From Dokdonella_A sp963834755 (GTDB taxonomy: Bacteria; Pseudomonadota; Gammaproteobacteria; Xanthomonadales; Rhodanobacteraceae): DNA of 64,000 nucleotides. This document shows, one piece after another, positions 1 to 8,827 of the stretch. The stretch lies in assembly GCA_963834755.1 (NCBI GenBank), contig CAWICQ010000009.1:310001-374000 (forward strand). Reading direction: 5' to 3'. Made by a program: the position numbers and the translations under genes. Under the pieces are notes generated by a model. It was given only the letters and a program-made list of their open reading frames with translations, did not search any database and was not told the origin of the DNA. The first letter of the stretch is position 1, and the number at the start of each line of letters is the position of its first letter.

Positions 1-386
1 GTATTGAAGGCCTGGCGCTGATCCGCCGGCAGCTCGAACTCAGGGAAAAGGTCGAAGAAGTTCGCACTGACCGCTTCGTTCGGGAAGAAATTCTTCGGAT
101 CCTGATAGACGCCGCCGAACCAGTTCGCGTACGCGACGTCCTTGACGCCGGGTATCGCCTGGATGCGCGGCAGAAGACTCTTTGGCAACTGCATCGTGAA
201 ACTGATTTTCGAAATAGTGACCAGTCGGTCGACGCCGGCAACGCTGTTGCCGGCCTCGGCGAACGCGCTGCGCACCGAGTCGAGCAAGCCGAACAAGAGG
301 AACGCGGCCAATACCGACAGCAGCGTGAAGATCGTGCGCGTCTTGCGGCGGAACAGTGCGGCCCAGACCAGATGAAGGTATTTCAT
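1..386 (-). CDS. ABC transporter permease, MacB/FtsX type (partial, runs off the window start)
   Basis: Only the first ~128 residues are visible; the gene continues beyond base 1. The start has a GAGG Shine-Dalgarno about six bases upstream. The protein begins MKYLHLVWAALFRRKTR, followed by one hydrophobic segment (about residues 18-38), then a soluble region containing 'PRIQAIPGVKDV' and 'NFFDLFPEFELP'. This is the usual N-terminus of MacB-type periplasmic core permeases: one membrane helix, then the large extracytoplasmic domain. It is the last visible gene of an adaptor-ATPase-permease set and should form the inner-membrane channel driven by the ATPase encoded just upstream. The substrate (drug, peptide or lipid-linked molecule) cannot be told from the sequence. 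Confidence 0.85.
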   Translation of the reverse strand, partial: MKYLHLVWAALFRRKTRTIFTLLSVLAAFLLFGLLDSVRSAFAEAGNSVAGVDRLVTISKISFTMQLPKSLLPRIQAIPGVKDVAYANWFGGVYQDPKNFFPNEAVSANFFDLFPEFELPADQRQAFN

Positions 387-410
387 GGTGACCTCACAAT
401 CGTTCTAAGT

Positions 411-511
411 CCCTTCGCCCGCTCGCGGGAGAAGGTGCCCGTTGGGCGGATGAGGAAACGCAGAATGATGCGCCGTCTGTTCCTCACCCAGCCTCTCCCG
501 CAAGCGGGAGA
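411..511. repeat. REP-like inverted hairpin pair (copy A)
   Basis: Two GC-rich hairpins face each other. The left one holds CCCGCTCGCGGG and is followed by GGGCGGATGAGG. The right one is TCTCCCGCAAGCGGGAGA at 494-511, preceded by CCTCACCCAGC. The GGATGAGG and CCTCACCC segments are inverted relative to one another, as in a BIME-like pair. The element fills the gap between the ATPase and permease genes. Related copies lie near 1312-1440 and 12849-12913. Confidence 0.7.
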
Positions 512-525
512 CGGCTTGTGTCTTG

Positions 526-1215
526 CTAGACCGTTACCGATTGTTCGACAAGCGTGCCCTTGTCCAGATGCAACGTGTGTCGCGCGTGCTCGGCCGCCTT
601 CGGATCGTGCGTGACCATGATGATGGTTTTGCCATGCTCGCGATTCAGCATTTGCAACAGGCCCAGCACGTCTTCGGCCGATTGCCGATCGAGATCACCC
701 GTCGGCTCGTCGCAGACGAGAAGGTCGGGATCCGACACGATCGCGCGCGCGATCGCGACGCGCTGCTGCTGTCCGCCCGAAAGCTCGGTCGGCTTGTGCG
801 ATGCGCGATCGGCAAGTCCGACCAGCTGCAGCGCGATGCCGGCGTTGCGCTTGCGCTCGGCGGCGGAAAGCTTGGTCAGCAATAGCGGCAGTTCGACGTT
901 CTTCTGCGCCGACAACATCGGCAATAGGTTGTAGAACTGGAACACGAATCCGACGTGCGACGAGCGCCATTTCGCGAGCGCGCCTTCGCCGAGCGTGTCG
1001 ATGCGCTCGCCGCCGACCGTGATGCTGCCTTCGGTGGGCGAATCGAGCCCGCCGATCAGGTTCAGGAGCGTCGTCTTGCCCGAGCCCGAAGGGCCCATCA
1101 GTGCGAAGAAATCGCCTTTGGCGATGTCGAGGTCGATGTGATGCAGCACCTCGACCTTCTGCTTGCCGCGCTCGTAGACCTTGCTGACGTTGCGGATCTC
1201 AACCAGTGCGCTCAT
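526..1215 (-). CDS. ABC transporter ATP-binding protein (MacB/LolD type)
   Basis: A 229-residue ATPase. Residues 41-48 are the Walker A motif GPSGSGKT. The signature LSGGQQQR and the Walker B region VCDEPTGDLD follow in order, and the D-loop and H-loop (VTHDP) are present. The length and the 'ALVEIRNVSKVY' opening fit the stand-alone MacB/LolD ATPase group. The ATG at 1215 was chosen because GGAGGAG sits five bases upstream; the frame stays open to 1269 but has no better start. It lies between a MacA-like adaptor gene and a MacB-like permease gene on the same strand and probably powers that tripartite exporter. Confidence 0.9.
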   Translation of the reverse strand: MSALVEIRNVSKVYERGKQKVEVLHHIDLDIAKGDFFALMGPSGSGKTTLLNLIGGLDSPTEGSITVGGERIDTLGEGALAKWRSSHVGFVFQFYNLLPMLSAQKNVELPLLLTKLSAAERKRNAGIALQLVGLADRASHKPTELSGGQQQRVAIARAIVSDPDLLVCDEPTGDLDRQSAEDVLGLLQMLNREHGKTIIMVTHDPKAAEHARHTLHLDKGTLVEQSVTV

Positions 1216-1311
1216 GCGACTCCTCCGATGAATGCTTTCAAATCGCTCGTTCCGCTTGCGGGTATGCACGTCTCCCGCTCGCGACTCTCACTTCTCCCAC
1301 CGCGGCTCTCA

Positions 1312-1440
1312 CTTCTCCCGTTTGCGGGAGAAGTCGGCCCGAAGGGCCGGATGAGGGAGCGCCGGTTCGCCGTATCGAGAAACATGGAGCGTCCAACCAC
1401 ATTTCCCTCACCCTACCCTCTCACGCAAGCGGGAGAGGGA
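1312..1440. repeat. REP-like inverted hairpin pair (copy B)
   Basis: The left hairpin is CTTCTCCCGTTTGCGGGAGAAG (22 nt with its loop, 1312-1333; stem CTTCTCCCG), followed by GGCCCGAAGGGCC and GGATGAGGGA. The right arm has TTTCCCTCACCCTA and a CTCACGCAAGCGGGAGAGG hairpin with one stem mismatch. The order matches copy A. It occupies most of the 344-base gap between the adaptor and ATPase genes (1216-1559), where I see no other gene or clear promoter. Two additional half-hairpins (TCTCCCGCTCGCGA, TTCTCCCACCGCGG) just before it look like degenerate copies. Confidence 0.7.
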
Positions 1441-1559
1441 AATTCCCTGGCCTGCCCTTTCCTCCGGTAGAGGGAAATTTCCTCCCTCTAGCCTCTTCTC
1501 GAGCGTGACAGAAAGCCCCTCGCGCACGTCACCCGCTCAGCGGGGGACGCGAAAGAAAT

Positions 1560-2798
1560 CTACTTCTTGATCGTGACGCGCGAACCGTCGCTCATGTCGG
1601 CGGGCACTTCGCGCACGACGCGCGTGCCGCCCGCGATGCCTTCGACAAGCCGCAGCTCGCCCATCGTTTGACCCGCCGTCACCGGGCGCAGCCGCGCCTT
1701 GTCGCCGTCGATCGAGAACACCGCGCTCTTGCCGTCGCGCTGCACGATGCTCGTCGCCGGCACCAGCACGCCTTTCAGCGGCGGCGCTGCCTGCGCGCCG
1801 GCCTTCGACACCTCTTCGAGGAACGATACGCGCACGCCCATGTCCGGAACGATGCGTGCGTCCTTCTGATCCATCGCGACGCGCACCTTCACGGTCGCCT
1901 TGCTGCGATCGGCGGTCGGAATGATCGCGATCACGTGCCCGGGAATCTTCCAGTCCGGATACGCATCGAGCACCGCTTCGACTTTTTGTTCGGCAATCAC
2001 GCGATTGATGTAGGACTCGTTGACATCGACTTCGATCTCCAGCGAATCCATATCGACGATCGTGCCGATGCCGGTGCGCGTGAATCCGCCGCCCGCCGAA
2101 AACGGCGACACGATTTCGCCGACCTGCGCGGCCTTGGCGATGATGACGCCGGCGAACGGTGCGCGGACGGTGCAATAGTCGAGCTGCACCTGCGCGCCTT
2201 GCACGCCGGCCTGCGCGAGCTCGATTTGTTTCTTCTGCGTTTCGACCTGCGCGCTCTGCGTTTCGACTTGCGTGCGCGCCAGCTCGACGGCCTGTTCGGA
2301 CACCAGCTTGCGCCCGACCAGATCCATCGGCGCGCTTGAGGTCGCGCTGATTCTGCGCGAGCTGCGCCTGCAACTGCACGAGTTGCGCGCGCGCCGCGCG
2401 CAATTGCGCGTCGGCCTGCGCCAGCGCGGCCTTCTGCGCAGTGTCGTCGAGCAACGCCAGCACTTGCCCCTGGTCCACGTGCTCGCCTTCCTCGATCATC
2501 ACATTCGTCAACGTGCCGGTGATCTGCGCGGAAACGGTCGCTTCGCGACGTGCTGTCACATAGCCGGTCGCCTGCAGCACGGCCAGCGGGCCCGAACCAT
2601 CGGTGGTCGGGGCCACCGCCGTCGCCGCTGCTACTTCGAATGTCGGGCCGCCGCGCAGGAACCACCAGCCTCCCGCGGCGGCGCGATCAGCACGAGCAGC
2701 CCGACGACCACGCCGATGACGAGGCGCGAGCCGCGTGCGCGAGGGCGCTCGTCGCTGCGATCGATGCGCAGCTGCTGCAAGAGATCGGATTTCTCCAC
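1560..2798 (-). pseudogene. MacA/HlyD-like periplasmic adaptor subunit, two frameshifts
   Basis: A membrane-fusion protein that would link the inner-membrane ATPase/permease to an outer-membrane channel. Three consecutive frames are needed to read it. From a GTG at 2798 the N-terminus has 'LLQQLRIDRSDERP' and a membrane anchor 'LVIGVVVGLLVLIA'. Near 2680-2682 it shifts to the frame with 'GGWWFLRGG', the lipoyl/barrel-sandwich strand 'TGTLTNVMIEEGEHVDQGQ' and a coiled-coil hairpin ending 'NQRDLKRA'. Near 2328 it shifts again to 'MDLVGRKLVSEQAVELA', 'VRAPFAGVIIAKAAQVGE' and the C-terminal domain ending 'GSRVTIKK'. All parts are in the correct order and conserved, so single-base sequence errors are more likely than decay. 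It is the first gene of the macAB-like set. Confidence 0.8.
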
Positions 2799-3103
2799 GT
2801 CGCTTCATTCCCCGGGCCGCGAACCTTTTATTTTGCCATAGAGTCGGCGGACTTCCCGAGCGACGCAAGGCGTGGCGGTCATCGCACGCGGGTGACAACT
2901 GTCATTTGTCGACCGTACGCCGCCGGATCTCCTGTGCCTGCCGGATTACGGTCCGATCGGCCGACCTCGTCGACTCGCGACGGCGCGGCTCGCTGTCCGC
3001 TTTCGACTGCGTTCCCGTTTATACGCGGAGAAGCCGTGCGCTCGTCTGTTCAGCCGATACGAGCGCGACCCGAGGTCCATTCGAAACAGAAGGAGCGCGT
3101 CAC
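2799..3103. other. Intergenic region between divergent genes, no gene seen
   Basis: These 305 bases separate the minus-strand adaptor gene from the plus-strand SBBP-repeat gene and should hold both promoters. Frames are open here on both strands, but their translations are arginine-rich and lack any recognisable pattern. The only clear signal is the AAGGAG ribosome-binding site at 3090-3095 serving the gene at 3104. Confidence 0.5.
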
Positions 3104-5290
3104 ATGCCGCATCGGCATTTCGCCCGTTCGAACGATACATGGATACGTCCGGTCCCCCATCGATGTCTGCAGGTCCTCGCCGCCAGCATGATCGCATACG
3201 CACAAAGCGCTCTTGCATTCGGCGCCTTTGAACCATCTCGAACCACACTCGACTCCGTCGAGCAAGCGCGGCTCGTCGCCGACTACGACAGACTTTCGCT
3301 ACGCTTCGAGCAGAATCTTGGCCAGCTCGACGCTTCGGTCCAATACGTCGCCAGAGGCTTGGGCCGTACTCTATTCTTGATGCGCGACGAGGCCGCAATG
3401 TCGCTGCACGGGGAAGCGGCAGCGTCCGAGACGCTCGTCCGCATGAAATTCGAAGGCAGATCCGGGCTCCCGATCGTCCGCGGAGAGGATCGCGCCGAAA
3501 CCACTAGCCGCTATTTCATCGGCAACGACCCTCGGCGCTGGCAGCCCGACGTGCCGAATTTTTCGCGCGTGCGCTATCGCAACGTGTATGCCGGCATCGA
3601 CGTCGTCTACTACGGCAACGCGCGGCAGCTCGAATACGATTTCATCGTCGCGCCGGAGGCGAATCCGCAGGACATCGATCTCGCGTTCGACGGCGTCGAT
3701 GCGATCGATATCGACCCTGCCGGCGATCTCGTGCTGCACACGGCAGCCGGAGATCTGCGACAGAAAAACCCGGTTGCGTATCAGACCATCGACGGCAAGC
3801 GGCGGATGGTCGCCACGCACTACGTCCGCCGCAGCTCACGCAACATCGGCATTGCGCTCGCACCGTACGACCACCGGCGCACGCTCATCGTGGATCCCGT
3901 GAGTGTCTTCTATTCAACCTACCTTGGCGGAAGCGGCGCGGACAAGGTACTGGCGATCGCTGCGGACGGTGCGGGCAATACCTGGCTTACGGGTCTTACG
4001 CAGTCGATCGATTTTCCGGTGGCGAACGCCATCGAGCCGCAGAAACACGGCGCATCCGACGTGTTCGTCGCAAAGATCAACGCCACCGGGACCGCGCTGG
4101 TCTATTCGACCTACCTCGGCGGCAGCAACATCGACGCGGCGCTCGGCATCGCGCGCGACGCGGCCGGCAACGCGTATGTCACCGGCTACACCGCATCGCC
4201 GGATTTCCCGGTCACGCCAAATGTCTTGCAGGCGGCGCTGAACGGCAGCGCGTACGACGCTTTCGTCGCGAAACTCGGCCCGAACGGCTCGCTGGTGTAC
4301 TCGACGTTCCTCGGCGGTACGAACGTCGATATCGCAAATGCGATTGCCATCGACGCTTCCGGCGGCGCGTATGTCACAGGCCTTACGTGCTCATCCGATT
4401 TTCCGACCGCCAATCCATTTCAGGCGCAACTCGCCGGGCCGCCGATCGGCTGCTTCGCGGCGCAGGATGCCTTCGTTTCCAAGCTCACAGCCGACGCGTC
4501 CGGGCTCGTGTATTCGACGTTCTTCGGCGGTACGGCCAAAGACGAAGCAAACGCCATCGCCGTCGACACGCAAGGCCGCGCTTCGATCACGGGCGCCACC
4601 TGGTCGAGCGATTTCCCGACAACCGGCGCCCAGCTTTCCGGATACCAGGGCCAGTCCGACGTTTTCGTGAGCCGATTGACCGCATCGGGCGGACTCGACT
4701 ATTCGACGTACTTTGCGGGCACCGATCAAGACGAAGGCCTCGGCATCGCAACCGATTCCGCTGGTGCGTTCTACGTCACCGGCCTGACGAGATCGATCGA
4801 CTTCCCGACCGTAAACGCGTTCCAGACCAATCTCCACGGTATCCAGGATGCCTTCGTCTTCAAGCTGCTCGTGCAGACCGGCCTTCGCGGGAGTGCGACG
4901 GTCGCGTATTCGTCGTATCTCGGCGGCCGGTACGACGACACCGGACATGCGATCACCGTCGACAGCGGATACGCATACGTGACCGGCGAAACGCAATCGC
5001 TCGATTTCCCGCTGCATCTGCCGACACAACCGATGATGAAAGGTCCGAGCGATGCATTCGTCAGCCAGATCAGCGCGACCGGCACGCTCTCCTATTCCAC
5101 GTTTCTTGGCGGCGACGACGAAGATGCGGGATGGGGCATCGCGCTCAGCAACGGATTGCTTCGCGGACGTCCCGACATCCACGTCGGCGGCATCACGTAC
5201 TCGAGCGATCTTGCGACGATCGGTGCCGCGCAGCCGAATCCGCCGGGCAGTCCGGACGGTTTTGTCATCGATCTGAAATATGGGCCTTAG
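3104..5290 (+). CDS. Secreted SBBP-repeat (beta-propeller repeat) protein
   Basis: A 728-residue protein with an N-terminal signal sequence (hydrophobic 'LQVLAASMIAYAQSALAFG'). Residues ~50-260 form an N-terminal domain with 'RFEQNLGQLDASVQYVARG', 'YFIGNDPRRWQPDVPNFSRV' and 'VYAGIDVVYYGN', a pattern seen ahead of SBBP repeats in other bacteria. From ~residue 265 onward there are about eight repeats of roughly 55-60 residues, each with 'YSTYLGG', 'D.A..IA.D..G.AYVTG.T.S.DFP' and 'DAFV.KL', the hallmark of SBBP repeats expected to form a propeller. The ATG at 3104 was chosen for AAGGAG eight bases upstream. Codon use looks somewhat less GC-biased than in the flanking genes. A cell-surface or secreted role is inferred; no enzymatic motif was found. 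Confidence 0.85.
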   Translation: MPHRHFARSNDTWIRPVPHRCLQVLAASMIAYAQSALAFGAFEPSRTTLDSVEQARLVADYDRLSLRFEQNLGQLDASVQYVARGLGRTLFLMRDEAAMSLHGEAAASETLVRMKFEGRSGLPIVRGEDRAETTSRYFIGNDPRRWQPDVPNFSRVRYRNVYAGIDVVYYGNARQLEYDFIVAPEANPQDIDLAFDGVDAIDIDPAGDLVLHTAAGDLRQKNPVAYQTIDGKRRMVATHYVRRSSRNIGIALAPYDHRRTLIVDPVSVFYSTYLGGSGADKVLAIAADGAGNTWLTGLTQSIDFPVANAIEPQKHGASDVFVAKINATGTALVYSTYLGGSNIDAALGIARDAAGNAYVTGYTASPDFPVTPNVLQAALNGSAYDAFVAKLGPNGSLVYSTFLGGTNVDIANAIAIDASGGAYVTGLTCSSDFPTANPFQAQLAGPPIGCFAAQDAFVSKLTADASGLVYSTFFGGTAKDEANAIAVDTQGRASITGATWSSDFPTTGAQLSGYQGQSDVFVSRLTASGGLDYSTYFAGTDQDEGLGIATDSAGAFYVTGLTRSIDFPTVNAFQTNLHGIQDAFVFKLLVQTGLRGSATVAYSSYLGGRYDDTGHAITVDSGYAYVTGETQSLDFPLHLPTQPMMKGPSDAFVSQISATGTLSYSTFLGGDDEDAGWGIALSNGLLRGRPDIHVGGITYSSDLATIGAAQPNPPGSPDGFVIDLKYGP

Positions 5291-5443
5291 CTTTTCCTCC
5301 CAGCACTTCGGCGGCGGATATGTAAAGACCGATGAATCATCGACCGGTGCATCGCGCGCCGGCGCGGTCGCGCCCTGCGAAACGGCCACGCAACGAGCTG
5401 CGCTGCCTTGCTCCGCACGCCGAAGTGATGTCGAATCCGGACG

Positions 5444-5872
5444 ATGTCTTCGTCCGCAAGCGCCGGCTATTCCGGTAAACCGGTCTGGCAGAAACTCGGT
5501 ATCGGGCCGGCCACGCGCGTTCTCGTTCGCCATGCGCCGTCGGATTACGCGGGCGTGGTCGGGCTTCGCGAGACGGACCTCACATTCGCGTCTCCGCGCG
5601 GCGGGTTCGATCTCGCGCACGTGTTTGCGACATCCGCGAAAACGCTGGCGCAGGAACTGGCCGCCTTGGAAAAGCGGTTGCCGGCACAGGGCGTGATCTG
5701 GATCTCATGGCCGAAAAAGGCCGCGAAGGTCGCTACCGACATCACCGAAGACACCGTGCGCAAGGTCGCGCTGCCGCTGGGCCTGGTCGATATCAAGGTC
5801 TGCGCGATCGACGCAGTCTGGTCCGGCCTCAAGCTTGTCTGGCGCCGCGATCGGCGCAGCGGCAAGGACTGA
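5444..5872 (+). CDS. DUF3052 family protein
   Basis: A 142-residue soluble protein with the features of the DUF3052 family: 'YSGKPVWQKLGI' near the N-terminus, 'FDLAHVFATSAKTLAQELAALEK' in the middle, 'GVIWISWPKKAAK' and a C-terminal 'VCAIDAVWSGLKLVWRR'. The family has no assigned biochemical function that I know. No signal peptide or membrane segment is present. It is followed 44 bases later by the fumarylacetoacetate hydrolase-family gene on the same strand and may be co-transcribed with it. Confidence 0.85.
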   Translation: MSSSASAGYSGKPVWQKLGIGPATRVLVRHAPSDYAGVVGLRETDLTFASPRGGFDLAHVFATSAKTLAQELAALEKRLPAQGVIWISWPKKAAKVATDITEDTVRKVALPLGLVDIKVCAIDAVWSGLKLVWRRDRRSGKD

Positions 5873-5916
5873 CCTCGCCGCTGCTATTCTGCGCATCCAT
5901 TTTGGGTTGAACGAAC

Positions 5917-6603
5917 ATGCCTTACGTCTTCGACGCACCGCCGACCGCAAGCCTGCCCGTGACCGGCAGCAGCGCGCGCTTCCCCGTGCACCGCATTTAC
6001 TGCATCGGTCGCAACTACGCCGAGCACGCGAAGGAAATGGGCGCGCCCGTCGATCGTTCGCAGCCCGTTTTCTTCTGCAAACCGGCCGACGCGATCGTCG
6101 CCGAGGGCGGCGCGATCGCGTATCCGATGGCGACGGCGGACCTCCATCACGAGGTCGAGATGACCGTCGCACTCGCCAGCGGCGGCCGCAACATCGCCAT
6201 CGACCGCGCGCTCGAGCACGTGTTCGGCTATGGCGTCGGTCTCGATCTCACACGCCGCGACCTGCAGTCCGTGGCGAAAGCCAAAGGCCTGCCGTGGGAT
6301 TCGTCGAAGGCATTCGATCAATCGGCGCCGGTTTCGGCGTTGCGTCGCGTCGATGAAATCCGCCATCCGCGCGCGGCCCGGCTGACCCTTTCCGTGAACG
6401 GGCAGCTGCGCCAGCGCGCCGATATCGCGGACATGCTGTTCACGGTGCCGGAAATTATTCACGAGCTTTCGAAACTCTGGACGCTGGCCGCGGGCGATCT
6501 CATCTTTACCGGCACGCCCGCCGGCGTCGCCGCATTGGTTCGCGGCGACCGATTCCGCGCCGAGCTCGAAGGCGTCGCCGAGCTCGAAGGCCGCATCGTC
6601 TGA
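5917..6603 (+). CDS. Fumarylacetoacetate hydrolase (FAH) family protein
   Basis: A 228-residue single-domain FAH-fold enzyme of the short FAHD1/fumarylpyruvate-hydrolase-like type. Visible landmarks are 'IYCIGRNYAEHAKEMG', 'PVFFCKPADAIV', the metal-binding segment 'LHHEVEMTVALA' (two acidic ligands), 'YGVGLDLTRRDLQ', 'KAFDQSAPVS' and 'GDLIFTGTPAGVAALVRGD'. These cover the active-site Mg2+ or Ca2+ ligands and the C-terminal GTPxGV loop. The family hydrolyses or decarboxylates short beta-keto acids such as fumarylpyruvate or oxaloacetate. The exact substrate is not decidable here, and no aromatic degradation genes lie nearby. Confidence 0.9.
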   Translation: MPYVFDAPPTASLPVTGSSARFPVHRIYCIGRNYAEHAKEMGAPVDRSQPVFFCKPADAIVAEGGAIAYPMATADLHHEVEMTVALASGGRNIAIDRALEHVFGYGVGLDLTRRDLQSVAKAKGLPWDSSKAFDQSAPVSALRRVDEIRHPRAARLTLSVNGQLRQRADIADMLFTVPEIIHELSKLWTLAAGDLIFTGTPAGVAALVRGDRFRAELEGVAELEGRIV

Positions 6604-6753
6604 CACGCGACTGGGCGGTCGGCCAATCCGTCGCTCCGATGATCCGGAATCGGCGGATCGCGCCGCGACACATCATTTCACCGCGGCGGCAAACGCGCTT
6701 CGGGTAGAGTAGCCACGCCGTCGATACGACGCTGCAACCCCTGCGGAGGGATC

Positions 6754-7152
6754 ATGGGCATGCTCTCGGAGTTCAAGGCTTTTGCGATGCGCGGCAATGT
6801 CATGGACCTCGCAGTCGGCGTGGTCATCGGCGCCGCGTTTGGCAAGATCGTCACCTCGCTGGTCGACCAGATCATCATGCCGCCGATCGGAGTGCTGATC
6901 GGCGGTGTGGATTTCTCGGCTTACAAGTGGGTACTGAAGGCGGCGGGAGCCGACGGCAAAGGCGAAGTCGCCGTCCAGTTCGGCGCTTTTTTCAACACGA
7001 TCATCCAGTTCGCCATCGTCGCGCTGGCTATCTTCCTGGTCATCAAATTGATGAACAAACTCGTCCGCAAGGAAGCAGCTGCGCCCGCGACGCCGCCGGC
7101 CGATGTCGTTCTGCTCACCGAGATCCGCGACCTGCTCAAAGCGAAGGCCTGA
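6754..7152 (+). CDS. mscL: Large-conductance mechanosensitive channel MscL
   Basis: At 132 residues it has the normal MscL length. The N-terminus 'LSEFKAFAMRGNVMDLAVG' followed by 'VVIGAAFGKIVTSLVDQI' is the conserved amphipathic helix and first membrane helix lining the pore. The second helix is 'TIIQFAIVALAIFLVIKLM', followed by a charged cytoplasmic bundle ending 'LLTEIRDLLKAK'. A strong GGAGGG ribosome site lies just before the ATG. The protein forms a pentameric inner-membrane emergency valve that opens under hypo-osmotic membrane tension. It appears monocistronic. Confidence 0.97.
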   Translation: MGMLSEFKAFAMRGNVMDLAVGVVIGAAFGKIVTSLVDQIIMPPIGVLIGGVDFSAYKWVLKAAGADGKGEVAVQFGAFFNTIIQFAIVALAIFLVIKLMNKLVRKEAAAPATPPADVVLLTEIRDLLKAKA

Positions 7153-7318
7153 TCGGCACGCTTTTGGTTGAGCCTCGCGGACGCGTCGTCGCGCGGGGCG
7201 GCAAGCCGGCGTGCATCCGCGCTCCCGTCGCTCGCAATCTGCACGGCACATGACCTTCTGCACGCCGCGCCGCTTTGCGAGTTTGCGATGATGCGTGGTT
7301 TCCCACGCGGAGATCACC

Positions 7319-8749
7319 ATGATTCGCACGCTGTCGCTTGCCGTCGCGCTGGCCACAACCGTTTCGGCGCAGGCTGCCGACAAGCCGACCAGGATTCCGG
7401 AATCCGCGCTCAAAACCGCCGCCGGACTTCGCGAACACGCGCTCACCGACGACACCGCGTGGAATTTCGTCGAAGGCCTGACCACCGAAATCGGCCCGCG
7501 CCTTGCCGGTAGCGAGAACGACGCCAAGGCGCGCGAGTGGGTCATAGCAAAATTCAAGGCGCTCGGTTTCGACAAGGTGTGGACCGAGCCGGTGACCTAT
7601 CCCAAATGGGTGCGCCGCAGCGAGCACGCTGAATTGACCGCGCCATTCCCGCAGAAACTCGCGGTCATCGCGCTCGGCTATTCGCCGGCGACGCCGAACG
7701 GCGGCATCAGCGCGGAAGTCGTCGGCTTCGAATCGCTCGACGCGCTGAGGTCCGCGCCGGACCAGAGCGTGCGCGGCAAGATCGTGTACGTCGGTCCGCG
7801 CATGCATGCGACCAAGGACGGCCGCGACTACGGCGCCATCGGCTCACCGGTGCGCACCAAAGGACCATCGCTTGCGGCCAGCAAAGGCGCGGCGGCGTTC
7901 GTGCTGCGCTCGGCCGGCACCGATGACAATCGCTTGCCGCACACGGGCGTCACCGATTTCGATAAAGGCGTCACGCCGATCCCGGCGGCGGCACTCTCGA
8001 ATCCCGACGCCGAACTCCTCGAACACGTCTTGAAACGCGGCAAGCCGACGACGATGACACTCGCTCTCGACTGCGGCATCGAAGGCGAATACACCGGCGC
8101 GAACGTGATCGGCGAAATCGAAGGCCGCGACAAACCGCGCGAATACTTCATCATGGGCGGCCATCTCGATTCGTGGGACCCCGGCACCGGCGCAATCGAC
8201 GACGGCGCCGGCATCGCGATCGCCGCCGGCGCTGCACATGTGATCGCACAATTGCCGCAGCGCCCGCGGCGCAGCATCCGCGTCGTCGCATTCGCCAACG
8301 AAGAAGCCGGCTTGTTCGGCGGTAACGCGTACGCCGCCGCGCACGCGAAAGATATCGCGGCCGCCGTACTCGGCAGCGAATCCGATCTCGGCGCGGACCG
8401 CATCTGGAAACTCACCGCAACCGTGAAGCCGACGGCGCGCGACGCCATCAGCGAAATCGCCGACATCGTCAAACCGCTCGGCGTCGAATACGATGCGAGC
8501 GCACGCGGACGCGGTGGTTCGGATTTGTCCGCCGTGCATGCGGTCGGCATGGCCGCCGTGTCGCTGCATCAGGATGCGACGCGCTACTTCGACTGGCACC
8601 ACACGGCGAACGACACGCTCGACAAGATCGATCCAGAGCAACTGCGCCAGAACGTCGCCGTGTACACGGTGGTTGCCTATCTCGCGGCGCAGGCGGACGG
8701 CGATTTTGGATCGGCGCCGGGCGCGTTTCCGCAGGACAAGGCGGAGTGA
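7319..8749 (+). CDS. Secreted M28-family metallopeptidase
   Basis: A 476-residue exported peptidase. The signal peptide is 'MIRTLSLAVALATTVSAQA'. A PA-type insert (about residues 120-240, with 'VRGKIVYVGPRMHATKDG') precedes the catalytic M28 domain. Zinc-ligand motifs are 'MGGHLDSWDPGTGAIDDGAG' (His and Asp), 'VVAFANEEAGLFGG' (catalytic Glu-Glu), a downstream Asp in 'GGSDLSAVHAVG' and the final His in 'YFDWHHTANDTLDKID'. The layout resembles carboxypeptidase Q-like enzymes. The ATG at 7319 is preferred over one 24 bases earlier because it places the signal peptide at the very N-terminus. It likely degrades peptides in the periplasm or outside the cell. Confidence 0.92.
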   Translation: MIRTLSLAVALATTVSAQAADKPTRIPESALKTAAGLREHALTDDTAWNFVEGLTTEIGPRLAGSENDAKAREWVIAKFKALGFDKVWTEPVTYPKWVRRSEHAELTAPFPQKLAVIALGYSPATPNGGISAEVVGFESLDALRSAPDQSVRGKIVYVGPRMHATKDGRDYGAIGSPVRTKGPSLAASKGAAAFVLRSAGTDDNRLPHTGVTDFDKGVTPIPAAALSNPDAELLEHVLKRGKPTTMTLALDCGIEGEYTGANVIGEIEGRDKPREYFIMGGHLDSWDPGTGAIDDGAGIAIAAGAAHVIAQLPQRPRRSIRVVAFANEEAGLFGGNAYAAAHAKDIAAAVLGSESDLGADRIWKLTATVKPTARDAISEIADIVKPLGVEYDASARGRGGSDLSAVHAVGMAAVSLHQDATRYFDWHHTANDTLDKIDPEQLRQNVAVYTVVAYLAAQADGDFGSAPGAFPQDKAE

Positions 8750-8827
8750 TCTCCGCCGTCGTCGCTCACGCGCTGGCCGAGCCATTTCACGATCGTTCGC
8801 TTCGAGACGCGCGCAATGCGACCGCGC

